Shown here piece by piece: positions 9,639-20,070 of a stretch of 41,371 bases of DNA. The DNA lies in contig NZ_KK211073.1 in the NCBI RefSeq assembly GCF_000620105.1, forward strand, positions 4,650 to 46,020. Direction: 5' to 3'. Each line of letters starts with the position of its first letter. Within the stretch, counting starts at the first letter, position 1. The stretch is from Microvirgula aerodenitrificans DSM 15089 (lineage in GTDB: Bacteria > Pseudomonadota > Gammaproteobacteria > Burkholderiales > Aquaspirillaceae). The translations under genes were made by a program, and so were the position numbers. The notes below the pieces were generated by a model, which made no database searches, was not told where the DNA came from, and saw nothing but the letters and a program-made list of their open reading frames with translations.

Positions 9639-10175
9639 TCACGGCATGACGCGGGCGGTCACCGTGCCCTGTCTGGCCAGTGCCCAGCAGTCATCTGCCA
9701 CCCTCCAGCCGGTGGCGCCGTCACCCCGATGCTGCACCAGCCCGGTCGTCGACCCGCCATCATCCATCAGCCGGTCCAGCTGGCAGGCGAAGCGCCGGTC
9801 GACCGCCAGATCCAGCCACAGCTCGCCATCGGCCGGGCGCAGCACCCACTGCCCGCCCGGTGCCGCATTGCGCTCGGACAGGTTGAGGATGCCGCTGCTG
9901 GCCAGGGCAGTCCACGCCCGTCTGGCCTCATCCGCATCGAGCAGCCCGTTGCCGCCCTGGCACTTCATGCTCTCATCGCAGCCATCGCCGGGCAGGCGGT
10001 CGTACTTCTCCCGATAGACCTGCAGCGCCGTGCCGATGCGCAGCACCTGCGCCTGCATGCTGCGCACGCGGGTGCTGTCGATCAGGTCGCGGCCCTTGAA
10101 GCCCATGCCGATAATCAGCCCGACCACGGCCAGCGCAATGGCCAGTTCGATCAGGGTGAACCCCTGCTGCTTCAT
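9639..10175 (-). CDS. Orphan prepilin-like protein (type IV pilin/pseudopilin family)
   Basis: This 178-residue protein begins MKQQGFTLIELAIALAVVGL. That is a class III prepilin signal with cleavage expected between Gly5 and Phe6, Glu at mature position 5, and one N-terminal hydrophobic helix. KYDRLPGDG near 58-65 resembles the YGALPGD motif of short prepilins. Cys66/Cys72 and Cys131/Cys163 could form disulfides in the globular head. The start at 10175 is preceded by GGGAGGGAG. The longer frame to 10268 would place the leader internally. No other pilus or type II secretion gene is nearby, so its machine is unknown. Confidence 0.88.
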   Translation of the reverse strand: MKQQGFTLIELAIALAVVGLIIGMGFKGRDLIDSTRVRSMQAQVLRIGTALQVYREKYDRLPGDGCDESMKCQGGNGLLDADEARRAWTALASSGILNLSERNAAPGGQWVLRPADGELWLDLAVDRRFACQLDRLMDDGGSTTGLVQHRGDGATGWRVADDCWALARQGTVTARVMP

Positions 10176-10233
10176 CGCCGTTCTCCCTCCCATTGACCAC
10201 CGGGTCACGCTACACGCCAACGGGACGAAAACA

Positions 10234-10263
10234 AAAAACGCCACGCGGAAGCGTGGCGTTTTT
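10234..10263. terminator. Bidirectional-looking terminator after sucD
   Basis: A perfect 13-base stem (AAAAACGCCACGC / GCGTGGCGTTTTT) with a four-base loop GGAA. It has T-runs in both directions. It lies 22 bases after the sucD stop and ends the TCA operon before the prepilin gene. Confidence 0.92.
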
Positions 10264-10285
10264 ACCAACGGGAATCAGGAGCTGC

Positions 10286-11170
10286 TTACAGCATGCCCTT
10301 TTCCTTCAGCAGCGCGACCATGGTCGAGCCAAGTTCTGCCGGGCTGCGGGTGTAGCGGATGCCGGCCTTCTCGAACGCGGCGAACTTTTCTTCCGCCGTG
10401 CCCTTGCCACCGGAGATGATCGCACCGGCGTGGCCCATGCGCTTGCCCTTCGGCGCCGTCACGCCGGCGATGTAACCGACGATCGGCTTGGTCACGTTGG
10501 ACTTCGCGTATTCGGCAGCTTCTTCTTCGGCGGTGCCGCCGATTTCGCCGATCATGATGATCGCTTCGGTCTGCGGGTCGTTCTGGAACAGTTCCAGCGC
10601 GTCGATGTGGCTGGTACCCGGGATCGGGTCGCCACCGATGCCGATGCAGGTCGACTGGCCGAGGCCGGTGACGGTGGTCTGCGCCACGGCTTCATAGGTC
10701 AGCGTGCCCGAACGCGACACGATGCCGATCTTGCCCGGCAGGTGAATGTGTCCCGGCATGATGCCGATCTTGCATTCGCCCGGGGTGATGATGCCGGGGC
10801 AGTTCGGGCCGATCAGTCGTGCGCCGCTGGCTTCGACGTAGCGCTTGACCTTCAGCATGTCCAGTGTCGGCACGCCTTCGGTGATGGTGACGATCAGCTT
10901 CACGCCGGCATCGACGGCTTCGATGATCGAATCCAGCACGAACGGCGCCGGCACGTAGATGACCGAGGCGTCAGCCTGGGTCTCGCGCACGGCGTCCTTC
11001 ATGGTATTGAACACCGGCAGGCCGAGGTGCTGGCTGCCGCCCTTGCCCGGGGTCACGCCGCCGACGACCTTGGTGCCGTAGGCCAGCGCCTGCTCGGAGT
11101 GGAAAGTGCCGTTCTTGCCGGTAAAGCCCTGCACCAGCACTTTGGTGTCTTTGTTGACCAATACACTCAT
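10286..11170 (-). CDS. sucD: Succinate-CoA ligase (ADP-forming), alpha subunit
   Basis: SucD binds CoA and carries the phosphohistidine in the SucCD step succinyl-CoA + ADP + Pi to succinate + CoA + ATP. The 294-residue protein starts [20 protein letters not shown]. It has the CoA-binding Rossmann fold with [17 protein letters not shown], and the active-site His in [18 protein letters not shown] precedes the ATG. It is the last gene of the operon, 27 bases after sucC. Confidence 0.98.
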   Translation of the reverse strand: MSVLVNKDTKVLVQGFTGKNGTFHSEQALAYGTKVVGGVTPGKGGSQHLGLPVFNTMKDAVRETQADASVIYVPAPFVLDSIIEAVDAGVKLIVTITEGVPTLDMLKVKRYVEASGARLIGPNCPGIITPGECKIGIMPGHIHLPGKIGIVSRSGTLTYEAVAQTTVTGLGQSTCIGIGGDPIPGTSHIDALELFQNDPQTEAIIMIGEIGGTAEEEAAEYAKSNVTKPIVGYIAGVTAPKGKRMGHAGAIISGGKGTAEEKFAAFEKAGIRYTRSPAELGSTMVALLKEKGML

Positions 11171-11197
11171 GGTTGACTCCTGATTTTCTGTGCTGGG

Positions 11198-12367
11198 TTA
11201 CGCGGCCTGGACGGCGGCGACGATCTTCTGCGCGGCGTCGGCGAGGCCCTGGGCCGAGGTCAGCTTCAGGCCGGACTCGTTCAGCAGCCTGGCACCCAGT
11301 TCGGCGTTGTTGCCTTCGAGGCGAACCACGACCGGCACCGTCACGTTGACTTCCTTGACCGCGGCGATGATGGCTTCGGCGATCATGTCGCAACGCACGA
11401 TGCCGCCGAAGATGTTGATCAGCACGCCCTGCACCGACGGGTCGGCCAGGATCAGCTTGAACGCTTCGATCACGCGGTCCTTGGTGGCGCCGCCGCCGAC
11501 GTCGAGGAAGTTGGCCGGCTGGCCGCCGTACAGCTTGATGATGTCCATGGTGGCCATCGCCAGGCCGGCGCCGTTCACCATGCAGCCGATGTTGCCTTCC
11601 AGCGCGACGTAGTTCAGGTCGAACTCGGACGCCTTCAGTTCACGCTCGTTTTCCTGCGACTTGTCGCGCAGTGCGGCGACTTCCGGCAGGCGGTACAGCG
11701 CGTTGGAGTCGATGCCGACCTTGGCGTCGACGCAGCACAGGCTGCCGTCGCCGCGGATCGCCAGCGGGTTGATCTCGAACAGCGCGAAGTCGTTTTCGAC
11801 GAAGGCGTTGTACGCGCCGGTCATCAGTCTGGCGAATTCGTTGATCTGCTTGCCTTCGAGGCCAAGGGCGAACGCCACTTCACGTGCCTGGAACGGCAGC
11901 AGGCCAACCAGCGGGTCGACCGTGACCTTGAGGATTTTTTCCGGGGTGTTGTGGGCGACTTCTTCGATTTCGACGCCACCTTCGGTCGAGGCCATGAAGG
12001 TCACGCGACGGCTCGAACGGTCGACCACGGCGCCCAAGTACAGCTCGCGCTGGACCGGGTACATGTCTTCGCACACCAGCACCGAGTTGACCGGCTGGCC
12101 ATTGGCGTCGGTCTGGTAGGTGACCAGGTTGGTGCCGATCAGGCCGCGGGCGATATCGGCCGCTTCCTCGCGGCTCTTCACCACCTTGACGCCACCGGCC
12201 TTGCCGCGACCGCCGGCATGCACTTGCGCCTTGATGACGGCGAATTTGCCTCCGAGCTGATCAAAGGCGACAGCGGCTTCTTCCGGCGTTGCGGCGAGCA
12301 CGCCCTGTTGCACCGGCAGGCCGTACTTGGCCAGCAGCGCTTTTGCTTGGTATTCGTGCAGGTTCAT
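11198..12367 (-). CDS. sucC: Succinate-CoA ligase (ADP-forming), beta subunit
   Basis: The 389-residue beta subunit has an N-terminal ATP-grasp domain ([33 protein letters not shown]) that binds the nucleotide, and a C-terminal domain with [13 protein letters not shown] and [11 protein letters not shown] for the interface with SucD. It works with SucD in the TCA cycle. AAGGGA precedes the ATG. The 66-base gap after lpdA holds a strong hairpin without a T-run. Confidence 0.98.
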   Translation of the reverse strand: MNLHEYQAKALLAKYGLPVQQGVLAATPEEAAVAFDQLGGKFAVIKAQVHAGGRGKAGGVKVVKSREEAADIARGLIGTNLVTYQTDANGQPVNSVLVCEDMYPVQRELYLGAVVDRSSRRVTFMASTEGGVEIEEVAHNTPEKILKVTVDPLVGLLPFQAREVAFALGLEGKQINEFARLMTGAYNAFVENDFALFEINPLAIRGDGSLCCVDAKVGIDSNALYRLPEVAALRDKSQENERELKASEFDLNYVALEGNIGCMVNGAGLAMATMDIIKLYGGQPANFLDVGGGATKDRVIEAFKLILADPSVQGVLINIFGGIVRCDMIAEAIIAAVKEVNVTVPVVVRLEGNNAELGARLLNESGLKLTSAQGLADAAQKIVAAVQAA

Positions 12368-12401
12368 TCGTGTTTCCCTTGCAGGTAGGAAATTCGTCTA
12401 T

Positions 12402-12427
12402 CGGTCGCCCGGGCATCCGGGCGACCG
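12402..12427 (-). other. Intercistronic hairpin, lpdA-sucC
   Basis: A perfect 11-bp stem (CGGTCGCCCGG / CCGGGCGACCG) with a four-base loop. No T-run follows in the direction of transcription, so it is more likely a processing, stability or attenuation element than an intrinsic terminator. Confidence 0.75.
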
Positions 12428-12433
12428 TGTCAA

Positions 12434-13867
12434 TCAGCCATGCAGCGCGCGCTTGTCGGCGGCGAGGCATGCCTCGTGCAGCACTTCACTCAGGCTCGGA
12501 TGCGCGTGGACGATGCGGGCGATATCCTCGCTCGACGCCGCGAACTCCATGGCCACGACGGCTTCGGCAATCAGCTCGCTGGCGAACGGGCCGATGATGT
12601 GCACGCCGAGAATACGGTCGGTCTTCGCATCGGCCAGCACCTTGACGGTGCCGGCAGCCATGCCCAGACCCAGCGCACGACCATTGGCGGCGAAGCCGGA
12701 CGTGCCCTTCTTGTATTCGATACCGTCTTTTTTCAACTGCTCTTCGGTCTTGCCGACCCAGGCGATTTCCGGCGAAGTGTAGATCACCCACGGAATCGCG
12801 TTGAAATCAATATGCGGTTTCTGGCCGGCGATGCGCTCGGCGACCGCCACACCTTCTTCGCTGGCCTTGTGCGCCAGCATCGGACCGCGCACCACGTCAC
12901 CGACCGCCCACATGTTCGGCAGGTTGGTGTGGCAGTTGTCGTCGACCACGACAAAGCCGCGCTCGTCGATCTGCAGGCCGACCGCTTCGGCACCGAGGCC
13001 GGCGGTGTTCGGCAGGCGGCCGATCGACACGATCAGCTTGTCGAACTCGGCACTCTTCTTCTCGCCGTTGATCTCGTAGGCGACCGTGACCGACTTCTTG
13101 CCGGTCTTGATCTCGCCGATCTTCACGCCGAGCTGGATGTCGAGGCCGGTGTCGCGGGTCAGCGTCTTGAACGCTTCCTTGGCGATCTGCTGGTCGGCGG
13201 CGGCGAGGAAGGTCGGCATGGCTTCGAGGATGGTCACCTCGGCGCCAAGGCGCTTCCACACACTGCCCATTTCCAGACCGATCACGCCGGAGCCGATCAC
13301 GCCCAGACGCTTCGGCGTCGCGGTCAGTGCCAGCGCGCCGGCATTGTCGAGCACCAGGTTGTTGTCGATGGCGACGCCCGGCAGCGGACGCGGGGTGGAA
13401 CCGGTCGCCAGGATCACGTGGGTGGCTTCCAGCGTGTCGACCACGACGCCGTTGTCGGTCACCTCGATCACCCAGCGCTCGCCCGTGCGGCCCTTCAGCG
13501 CGCCCAGGCCGTGCACGTTGGCGACCTTGTTCTTCTTGAACAGGAAGGCGATGCCGCCGGCGTTCTTGCCGATGATGCCTTCCTTGCGCTTCAGCATGGT
13601 GCCGACGTCCATCTTCGCGCCGGAGACGCTGATGCCGTGGGCGGCAAAGTCATGCTGGACCGCGTGGTAGTTTTCCGACGACTGCAGCAGCGCCTTGGAC
13701 GGGATGCAGCCGACGTTCAGGCAGGTGCCGCCGAGACTCGGCTTGCCTTCCGGGTTCTTGAAAGCATCAACGCAGGCGGTGTTGAAGCCGAGCTGCGCGG
13801 CACGGATGGCGGCGACATACCCGCCGGGGCCGCCACCGATGACGACGACGTCGAATTGTTGGCTCAT
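12434..13867 (-). CDS. lpdA: Dihydrolipoyl dehydrogenase (E3)
   Basis: E3 reoxidises the dihydrolipoyl group of the dehydrogenase E2, passing electrons through FAD and the redox disulfide to NAD+. The 477-residue protein begins [20 protein letters not shown] (FAD site). It has [13 protein letters not shown] with the reactive Cys pair, a second dinucleotide motif [16 protein letters not shown] motif [13 protein letters not shown], and the C-terminal [12 protein letters not shown] His-Glu pair. The start at 13867 has GGAG upstream. The frame extended to 14122 runs over the preceding small gene and is rejected. Next to odhAB it presumably serves 2-oxoglutarate dehydrogenase. Confidence 0.98.
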   Translation of the reverse strand: MSQQFDVVVIGGGPGGYVAAIRAAQLGFNTACVDAFKNPEGKPSLGGTCLNVGCIPSKALLQSSENYHAVQHDFAAHGISVSGAKMDVGTMLKRKEGIIGKNAGGIAFLFKKNKVANVHGLGALKGRTGERWVIEVTDNGVVVDTLEATHVILATGSTPRPLPGVAIDNNLVLDNAGALALTATPKRLGVIGSGVIGLEMGSVWKRLGAEVTILEAMPTFLAAADQQIAKEAFKTLTRDTGLDIQLGVKIGEIKTGKKSVTVAYEINGEKKSAEFDKLIVSIGRLPNTAGLGAEAVGLQIDERGFVVVDDNCHTNLPNMWAVGDVVRGPMLAHKASEEGVAVAERIAGQKPHIDFNAIPWVIYTSPEIAWVGKTEEQLKKDGIEYKKGTSGFAANGRALGLGMAAGTVKVLADAKTDRILGVHIIGPFASELIAEAVVAMEFAASSEDIARIVHAHPSLSEVLHEACLAADKRALHG

Positions 13868-13890
13868 GGAATCTCCGTTATGAGCTGCGG

Positions 13891-14076
13891 TCAGGCATGC
13901 GCAGGAACCATCAGCATCAGCACGCCGAACCCGATCACCATCAGCCCGACGACAATGGCGCCGAGCGAGGTGAACAGGTCGCGTTCCTTGCGGCCGCGTT
14001 TCCACGCCGCGTAGCGCAGTGCGAGGATGCCGATGCCGCCGGCGATGAAAGCGATACCGTAAAACTGGTTGTTCAT
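13891..14076 (-). CDS. Small two-helix membrane protein of unknown function
   Basis: A 61-residue protein (starts [20 protein letters not shown]) with two predicted membrane helices, about 5-24 and 36-57. They are joined by a strongly basic loop, [16 protein letters not shown] lies upstream of the ATG at a good distance. It sits between odhB and lpdA with gaps of 52 and 23 bases, in the same direction, so it should be co-transcribed with the 2-oxoglutarate dehydrogenase genes. I do not recognise a family. A role in anchoring or modulating the complex at the membrane is possible but has no direct support. Confidence 0.8.
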   Translation of the reverse strand: MNNQFYGIAFIAGGIGILALRYAAWKRGRKERDLFTSLGAIVVGLMVIGFGVLMLMVPAHA

Positions 14077-14096
14077 TGCAATGCCCTTCCGTGACA

Positions 14097-14114
14097 GCGG
14101 GGCCGAAGCCCCGC
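14097..14114 (-). other. Intercistronic UUCG-loop hairpin, odhB to small membrane gene
   Basis: On the transcribed strand GCGGGGC-TTCG-GCCCCGC forms a seven-base-pair stem with a C(UUCG)G tetraloop, a very stable RNA hairpin. No T-run follows. It lies 14 bases past the odhB stop. Confidence 0.8.
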
Positions 14115-14128
14115 GAAAGCACCGAAGT

Positions 14129-15376
14129 TTACAGATCCAGCAGCAGGCGTGCCGGATCCTCGATCGCATCCTTGACCGCAACCAGACTCAGGACGGCTTC
14201 GCGGCCGTCGATGATGCGGTGGTCATAGGACTGGGCCAGATACATCATCGGGCGGACCACGACCTGGCCGTTCTCGACCATCGCGCGTTCACGCGTCGCG
14301 TGCATGCCGAGGATGGCGGCTTGCGGCGGGTTGATGATCGGGGTCGACATCATCGAACCGAAGGTGCCGCCGTTCGAGATGGTGTAGGTGCCGCCGGTCA
14401 GTTCTTCCATCGTCAGCTTGCCTTCCTGGGCACGCTTGCCGAAGTCGGCGATCTGGCGTTCGATATCGGCCAGGCTCAGCTGGTCGGCATTGCGGATGAT
14501 CGGCACGACCAGACCGCGCGGGCTGCCGACAGCAACGCCGATGTCGAAGTAGCCGTGATAGACGATGTCGGTACCGTCCACCGATGCGTTCACGATCGGG
14601 TACTTCTTCAGCGCATGCACCACGGCCTTGACGAAGAAGCCCATGAAGCCGAGCTTGACGCCGTGCGCCTTCTCGAAGCGGTCCTTGTACTGCGCGCGCA
14701 GATCCATCACCGGCTTCATGTTCACTTCGTTGAAGGTGGTGAGGATGGCGTTGGTCTGTTGCGATTCCAGCAGGCGTTCGGCGACGCGCTGGCGCAGGCG
14801 GCTCATCGCCACGCGCTGTTCCGGACGCTCGCCAAGCAGGGCGGCGACATTGACCGGGCTCGGAGCAGCCGGGCGGGCGGCAGCGGCGGCCGGCGCGGCC
14901 TTCGCGTTCTGCACGTCTTCCTTCAGCACGCGGCCATCACGGCCCGAGCCCTTGACGGCGGTCAGGTCGACGCCGGTTTCGGCGGCCAGTTTCCTGGCGG
15001 CCGGCATGGCCATGACCTGGTTGTGGCCGGCTTGCGCCGACGCGATCACGGCGGCGGCTTCCGGCGTCGCGGCGGTAGCAACCGGCGACACGGCAGCCGC
15101 CACGGCCGAGGCGGCAGGCGCGGCTGCGCCGGCCTGGGCGGTCGGGTCGATCCGGGCGATCAGTTGCCCGCTGGTCACGGTCGCGCCATCCTGCTCGACG
15201 ATCTCGACAATCACCCCGGCTTGCGGCGCCGGCAGTTCCAGTACGACCTTGTCGGTTTCCAGGTCGATCAGGTTTTCGTCACGGTTGACGTATTCGCCGG
15301 GCTTTTTGTGCCAGGTTACCAGGGTCGCTTCCGACACCGATTCCGGCAGTTGCGGGACTTTGACTTCGATCAGCAT
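14129..15376 (-). CDS. odhB: 2-oxoglutarate dehydrogenase E2, dihydrolipoyl succinyltransferase
   Basis: E2 forms the core of the 2-oxoglutarate dehydrogenase complex and transfers the succinyl group from lipoate to CoA. The 415-residue protein has an N-terminal lipoyl domain (1-80) with the lipoylated Lys43 in ETDKVVLE, an Ala/Pro-rich linker, an E1/E3-binding domain near 130-170 ([15 protein letters not shown]), another Ala-rich linker and the catalytic domain ending in [13 protein letters not shown], with the active His and Asp. The start ATG 15376 has GGAG about 9 bases upstream. The longer frame to 15451 crosses a hairpin and is rejected. Also called sucB. Confidence 0.98.
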   Translation of the reverse strand: MLIEVKVPQLPESVSEATLVTWHKKPGEYVNRDENLIDLETDKVVLELPAPQAGVIVEIVEQDGATVTSGQLIARIDPTAQAGAAAPAASAVAAAVSPVATAATPEAAAVIASAQAGHNQVMAMPAARKLAAETGVDLTAVKGSGRDGRVLKEDVQNAKAAPAAAAARPAAPSPVNVAALLGERPEQRVAMSRLRQRVAERLLESQQTNAILTTFNEVNMKPVMDLRAQYKDRFEKAHGVKLGFMGFFVKAVVHALKKYPIVNASVDGTDIVYHGYFDIGVAVGSPRGLVVPIIRNADQLSLADIERQIADFGKRAQEGKLTMEELTGGTYTISNGGTFGSMMSTPIINPPQAAILGMHATRERAMVENGQVVVRPMMYLAQSYDHRIIDGREAVLSLVAVKDAIEDPARLLLDL

Positions 15377-15429
15377 GTTTTGGGCTCCAGTGCGCGGCGG
15401 CTCGCGCCACCTCGTGTTCCTGCATGTTT

Positions 15430-15455
15430 GCCCATGCTGCGCGCACAGCATGGGC
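15430..15455 (-). other. Intercistronic hairpin, odhA-odhB
   Basis: A perfect 10-bp stem (GCCCATGCTG / CAGCATGGGC) with a six-base loop, in the 100-base gap between odhA and odhB. No T-run follows on the transcribed strand. Confidence 0.75.
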
Positions 15456-15476
15456 GTCTCCTCGTTGAACGGCTTG

Positions 15477-18299
15477 TTACTTGCCGAGCGTCATGGCTTC
15501 GTCGATGAAGGCCTTGAGCTGGGCAATGTGCTTGCTCATGTAGCCGACGGCCGGCGAGGCCGACGACGGACGGCCGGCGAACGACAGCGTCTGTTTCGGA
15601 CCGATCTGCGCTTCCAGGCGGTGGCGGATCTGGTACCACGCACCCTGGTTCTTCGGCTCTTCCTGCACCCACATCACTTCGCGGGCGGACGGGAAACGGG
15701 CCAGTTCGGCCGCCAGTTGCTCGGTCGGGAACGGATACAGCTGTTCGACGCGGACGATGGCGATGTCCTTGATGTCGCGCTCGCGGCGGGCGTTCAGCAG
15801 GTCGTAGTACACCTGGCCGGCGCACAGCAGCACGCGCTTGACCTTCTTCGGCTCCTGCAGCTCGGCTTCGCCGATCACCGGCTTGAATGCGCCGTCGGTG
15901 AAGTCGGTGAGCGGGCTCATCGATTCCTTGTAGCGCAGCAGGCGCTTGGACAGGCAGATCACCAGCGGCTTGCGGTACGGACGCAGCATCTGGCGACGCA
16001 GCAGGTGGAACATCTGCGCGGCGGTCGACGGCATCACCACCTGGATGTTGTGCTCGGCGCACAGCTGCAGGTAGCGCTCGACGCGGGCCGAGCTGTGTTC
16101 CGGGCCCTGGCCGTCATAGCCGTGCGGCAGGATCATGGTCAGGCCGCACAGACGGCCCCACTTGGTTTCGCCCGACACGATGAACTGGTCGATGGCCACC
16201 TGGGCGCCGTTGGCGAAGTCGCCGAACTGGGCTTCCCAGATAATCAGCTCGTTCGGCGACGAGCAGGCATAGCCATACTCGTAGGCCAGCACGGCTTCTT
16301 CGTTCAGGATCGAGTCGATGACCAGGAAGTCGGCCTGGTTATCCGACAGGTTGCGCAGCGGCACATAGGCGCCGGCATCCCAGCGTTCGCGGTTCTGGTC
16401 GTGCAGCACTGCATGGCGGTGGCTGAACGTGCCGCGGCCCGAGTCTTCGCCCGACAGGCGCACGCCGTAGCCGAGTTCGACCAGACCGGCATAGGCCAGC
16501 GTCTCGGCCATGCCCCAGTCGAACGGCTGTTCGCCGGCCGCCATCGCCTTGCGGGCGGTCAGCAGCTTGGCCACGGTCGGGTGCGGCTTGAAGCCTTCCG
16601 GCAGCGTGGTCAGCTTCTCGCTGAGGCGCTGCAGGTCCGACAGCGGCAGTGCCGTTTCGGTCGGATGCGCCCAGTGGGTGCCCATGAACGGCGTCCAGTC
16701 GAGCTTGTGGTCGCGGGTGTAGTTCGACAGCACGGTCTGTTCGACGTGCTCGCCCTTGTCCAGCGCGGCGCGGTAGTTGGCGATCAGTTGGTCCGCATCG
16801 GCGGCGGTGACCACGCCGTCGGCAATCAGCCGCTCAACGTAGCGTGCTCGCACGCCCGGGTGCTTGGCGATCTTCTTGTACATCATCGGCTGCGTCAGCA
16901 TCGGGTCGTCACCTTCGTTGTGACCCAGCTTGCGGAAGCAGACCATGTCGATGACGACATCGCGCTTGAACGTCATGCGGAATTCGAGCGCGGCCTGCAT
17001 CACGAAGCAGACGGCTTCCGGATCGTCGCCGTTCACGTGCAGGATCGGCGCATCGACCATCTTGGCGATGTCGGTCGCGTACAGCGTCGAGCGCATGTCG
17101 CGGGTGTCCGACGTGGTGAAGCCGACCTGGTTGTTGACCACCAGGTGGACGGTACCGCCCGTGCCATAGCCACGGGTGCCGGACAGGTTGAACGTGCCCT
17201 GGTTCACGCCGAGACCGCCGAAGGCGGCATCGCCGTGGATCAGCACCGGCACGACTTCCTTGCGGTCGTTGTCCTTGCGGCGTTGCTGGCGCGCGCGCAC
17301 CGAGCCTTCGACCACCGGGTTGACGATTTCCAGGTGCGACGGGTTGAACGCCAGCGACACGTGCATCGGACCGGTCTGGGTCGGGATGTCGGCCGAGAAG
17401 CCCATGTGGTACTTGACGTCGCCGGACGGCAGTTCGACCGACGGCTTGCCTTCGAATTCGGCGAACAGGTCGCGCGGCAGCTTGCCCAGGGTATTGACCA
17501 GCACGTTCAGACGGCCGCGGTGGGCCATGCCGACGATCAGTTCCTTGACGCCGAAGCGGGTCGCGTTCTGGATCAGGTGATCCAGTGCGGCGATCATGCT
17601 TTCGCCGCCTTCGAGCGAGAAGCGCTTCTGGCCGACGTACTTGGTATGCAGGTAGCGTTCCAGCGTTTCGGCTGCGGTAACCTGCTTGAGGATGCGGCGG
17701 CGGGCGTCGGCGTCATAGCGCGGCGTCGAGCGGCTGCCCTCGAAGTAGTTCTGCACCCAGCGCTTCTGCTCGCTGTCCATGATGTGCATGTACTCGAGGC
17801 CGATATTGCCGCAGTAAGTCTGTTTCAGCGTGCCGAGGATCTCGGACAGCGAGCCCTGCGACAGACCGACAAAGGAACCTGTGTTGAACACGGCGGCCAT
17901 GTCGGCATCGGTCAGGCCGTGATAGGCCGGGTCGAGTTCGGGCACCGGCGAGGTGTCCATGCGCTTGAGCGGATCCAGCGTCGCCCAGCGCGCGCCAAGC
18001 ACGCGGTAGGCGGTGATCAGCTTCAGCACCGACACCTGCTTCTGCATCGCTTCCCAGGTGGCTTCGGCCGGCTTGCTGGCGAAGACGCGCGGCGAGCGGG
18101 CGAGCTGGATGAACGACTCCTGGATCGGCAGGTGCGGCACGTCGCGCGCACCGCTGTCCGCGGCCTGGAGCTTGTCGAAATAATCGCGCCACTCGGCGGT
18201 GACCGAGGACGGATCGTTCAGATACTGTTCGTACAGTTCCTCGACGAACGGCGCGTTACCGCCGAACAGGTAGGACTGACCGATGGCAGCTTGCATCAT
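15477..18299 (-). CDS. odhA: 2-oxoglutarate dehydrogenase E1 component
   Basis: The thiamine diphosphate-dependent E1 decarboxylates 2-oxoglutarate and succinylates the lipoyl group of OdhB. It has 940 residues, close to the E. coli protein (933). The N-terminal [20 protein letters not shown] is the E2-contact segment of this family. [29 protein letters not shown] and [10 protein letters not shown] are TPP-site motifs. The C-terminal transketolase-like domain contains [16 protein letters not shown] and ends in a region with [12 protein letters not shown]. The start is one of two adjacent ATGs (18299/18296) with AAGG upstream. Also called sucA. Confidence 0.98.
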   Translation of the reverse strand: MMQAAIGQSYLFGGNAPFVEELYEQYLNDPSSVTAEWRDYFDKLQAADSGARDVPHLPIQESFIQLARSPRVFASKPAEATWEAMQKQVSVLKLITAYRVLGARWATLDPLKRMDTSPVPELDPAYHGLTDADMAAVFNTGSFVGLSQGSLSEILGTLKQTYCGNIGLEYMHIMDSEQKRWVQNYFEGSRSTPRYDADARRRILKQVTAAETLERYLHTKYVGQKRFSLEGGESMIAALDHLIQNATRFGVKELIVGMAHRGRLNVLVNTLGKLPRDLFAEFEGKPSVELPSGDVKYHMGFSADIPTQTGPMHVSLAFNPSHLEIVNPVVEGSVRARQQRRKDNDRKEVVPVLIHGDAAFGGLGVNQGTFNLSGTRGYGTGGTVHLVVNNQVGFTTSDTRDMRSTLYATDIAKMVDAPILHVNGDDPEAVCFVMQAALEFRMTFKRDVVIDMVCFRKLGHNEGDDPMLTQPMMYKKIAKHPGVRARYVERLIADGVVTAADADQLIANYRAALDKGEHVEQTVLSNYTRDHKLDWTPFMGTHWAHPTETALPLSDLQRLSEKLTTLPEGFKPHPTVAKLLTARKAMAAGEQPFDWGMAETLAYAGLVELGYGVRLSGEDSGRGTFSHRHAVLHDQNRERWDAGAYVPLRNLSDNQADFLVIDSILNEEAVLAYEYGYACSSPNELIIWEAQFGDFANGAQVAIDQFIVSGETKWGRLCGLTMILPHGYDGQGPEHSSARVERYLQLCAEHNIQVVMPSTAAQMFHLLRRQMLRPYRKPLVICLSKRLLRYKESMSPLTDFTDGAFKPVIGEAELQEPKKVKRVLLCAGQVYYDLLNARRERDIKDIAIVRVEQLYPFPTEQLAAELARFPSAREVMWVQEEPKNQGAWYQIRHRLEAQIGPKQTLSFAGRPSSASPAVGYMSKHIAQLKAFIDEAMTLGK

Positions 18300-18409
18300 G
18301 ATGTAGCGACCTTATGAATGTTCTGCTTGCAGCAAAAAAAGCAATGTGAGCTTGACGCATGGGGCCCCGTCAACGTCACAGCGCTCTTGTCTGGCGGCGC
18401 TTCGGGCAG

Positions 18410-18446
18410 GGCGGCGGAGGACGGGCCTCCGCCGCCTGACGTCAGG
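18410..18446 (-). other. Intercistronic hairpin plus TGACGTCA palindrome, gltA-odhA
   Basis: The 159-base gap holds an 11-bp stem (GGCGGCGGAGG / CCTCCGCCGCC, five-base loop, 18410-18436). It overlaps a 12-base palindrome CCTGACGTCAGG (18435-18446). No T-run follows the hairpin in the direction of transcription. It may be an attenuator or processing site. The palindrome could equally be a protein site for an internal odhA promoter. Confidence 0.65.
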
Positions 18447-18458
18447 GTTGACGGAACG

Positions 18459-19748
18459 TTACTTGCGTTCGGTGACAGGCACGTAGTCGCGACGCGGCGC
18501 GCCGGTGTACAGCTGACGCGGACGACCGATCTTCATGCCCGGATCGGAAATCATTTCCGCCCAGTGGCTGATCCAGCCGACGGTGCGGGCCAGGGCGAAG
18601 ATCGGGGTGAACATCGACACCGGGATGCCGATGGCCGACAGCACGATGCCCGAGTAGAAGTCGACGTTCGGGTACAGCTTGCGTTCGACGAAGTACGGGT
18701 CTTCCAGGGCGATCTTTTCCAGCGCCATGGCCAGCTTGAACTGCGGGTCGTTGTGCAGGCCGAGTTCGTTCAGCACTTCGTAGCAGGTGCTGCGCATGAT
18801 GTCGGCGCGCGGGTCCATGTTCTTGTACACGCGGTGACCGAAGCCCATCAGCTTGTGGGTCTTGTTCTTCACGCCTTCCATGAACGCCGGGACGTTTTCG
18901 ACATCGCCGATTTCGTCCAGCATCTTCAGCACGGCTTCATTGGCGCCACCGTGCGACGGGCCCCACAGGCAGGCGATGCCGGCGGCGATGCAGGCGAACG
19001 GATTGGCGCCCGACGAACCGGCCAGGCGGACGGTCGAGGTCGAGGCGTTCTGCTCGTGGTCGGCATGCAGCGTGAAGATGCGGTCCATCGCGCGGGCCAG
19101 CACCGGGTTGACCTTGTATTCCTCGACCGGGGTCGAGAACATCATGTGCAGGAAGTTTTCCGCATACGACAGGCCGGCCTTCGGGTACGAGAACGGCAGA
19201 CCCTTGTTGTAGCGGTAGGCCTGGGCGGCGATGGTCGGGATCTTGGCGATCAGGCGGTGCGACGCGATCTCGCGGTGACGCGGGTTATTGATGTCCAGCG
19301 AGTCGTGATAGAAGGCCGACAGGGCGCCGACCACGCCAACCATGACTGCCATCGGGTGCGCGTCGCGGCGGAAACCCTTGAAGATCGAGAAGATCTGGTC
19401 GTGCAGCATGTCGTGGCGCAGGATCAGGCCGTCGAAGGTCTTCTTCTGTTCCGCGGTCGGCAGCTCGCCGTTCATCAGCAGGTAGCAGACTTCGAGGTAG
19501 TCGGAGTTTTCCGCCAGTTGTTCGATCGGGTAGCCGCGATAGTAGAGCTTGCCTTCGTCACCATCGATGAAGGTGATCTTGGACTCGCAGCTGGCGGTGG
19601 CCAGGAAGCCCGGGTCGAAGGTGAACATGCCGGTCTTGCCGAAGGTGCGGATGTCGACGACGTCCGGGCCCAGGCTGCCTTCCAGAACCGGCAGGTCGAT
19701 GCTCTGACCGTCGTTGTAGTTCAGCGTGACTTTGCGATTAGTTTCCAC
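18459..19748 (-). CDS. gltA: Citrate synthase (type II, hexameric family)
   Basis: Condenses oxaloacetate with acetyl-CoA to citrate. The 429-residue protein (E. coli 427) has the catalytic residues in [19 protein letters not shown] and NVDFYSG. The start is taken as GTG at 19748, with GAGGGAG upstream, giving [14 protein letters not shown], which aligns with the usual N-terminus. The ATG-started frame to 19913 would overlap sdhE and is rejected. It is unusual in placing gltA inside the sdh-odh operon rather than divergent from it as in E. coli. This order is known in Neisseriales. Confidence 0.97.
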   Translation of the reverse strand: METNRKVTLNYNDGQSIDLPVLEGSLGPDVVDIRTFGKTGMFTFDPGFLATASCESKITFIDGDEGKLYYRGYPIEQLAENSDYLEVCYLLMNGELPTAEQKKTFDGLILRHDMLHDQIFSIFKGFRRDAHPMAVMVGVVGALSAFYHDSLDINNPRHREIASHRLIAKIPTIAAQAYRYNKGLPFSYPKAGLSYAENFLHMMFSTPVEEYKVNPVLARAMDRIFTLHADHEQNASTSTVRLAGSSGANPFACIAAGIACLWGPSHGGANEAVLKMLDEIGDVENVPAFMEGVKNKTHKLMGFGHRVYKNMDPRADIMRSTCYEVLNELGLHNDPQFKLAMALEKIALEDPYFVERKLYPNVDFYSGIVLSAIGIPVSMFTPIFALARTVGWISHWAEMISDPGMKIGRPRQLYTGAPRRDYVPVTERK

Positions 19749-19780
19749 AGCTTTACTCCCTCTCAGTATTTTGTTGTGCG

Positions 19781-19813
19781 CTTGCCGGCCATCCCTTTGC
19801 GACGGCCGGCAAG
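19781..19813 (-). other. Intercistronic hairpin, sdhE-gltA
   Basis: A 10-bp stem (CTTGCCGGCC / GGCCGGCAAG) with a 13-base loop in the 70-base gap. No T-run follows. It is placed about 33 bases before the gltA start. Confidence 0.7.
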
Positions 19814-19818
19814 GCCGG

Positions 19819-20067
19819 TCACCCGTGGCGCAAGCGCTCGACGATGGCCTGGCAGTCAGGATCTTCAAGATCGAACTTGCCGTTGACGAGATCGAGGAAA
19901 TCGTTCTCGCCATGCTCCAGCACGCGCACGTAGGCGTCGATCTGCTCGTCGCTGAGCTGGTCGAATTCCCGCTCGAGAAACCGGGTGAGAATCAGGTCCA
20001 GCTCGAGGAGCCCGCGGCGGGAATGCCAGCGGATCTTCGAACGCGCTTCGCGGTCATAGCGTGACAT
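19819..20067 (-). CDS. sdhE: FAD assembly factor SdhE
   Basis: This 82-residue protein carries the RGxxE motif (RRGLLELD), typical of SdhE/YgfY. SdhE assists covalent FAD attachment to the SdhA flavoprotein. The start is 3 bases after the sdhB stop, with no clear Shine-Dalgarno sequence, so coupling to sdhB translation is likely. Its position straight after sdhB fits its role. Confidence 0.94.
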   Translation of the reverse strand: MSRYDREARSKIRWHSRRGLLELDLILTRFLEREFDQLSDEQIDAYVRVLEHGENDFLDLVNGKFDLEDPDCQAIVERLRHG

Positions 20068-20070
20068 CGG

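Noticed and set aside
13868-14122. Long N-terminal extension of LpdA
   Set aside because: It is Arg-rich, overlaps the small membrane gene in another frame, and LpdA has a normal start with GGAG at 13867.
14565-18317. Plus-strand frame of 1250 codons across odhA
   Set aside because: It is fully antisense to odhB/odhA, whose catalytic motifs are intact. It has no recognisable domain.
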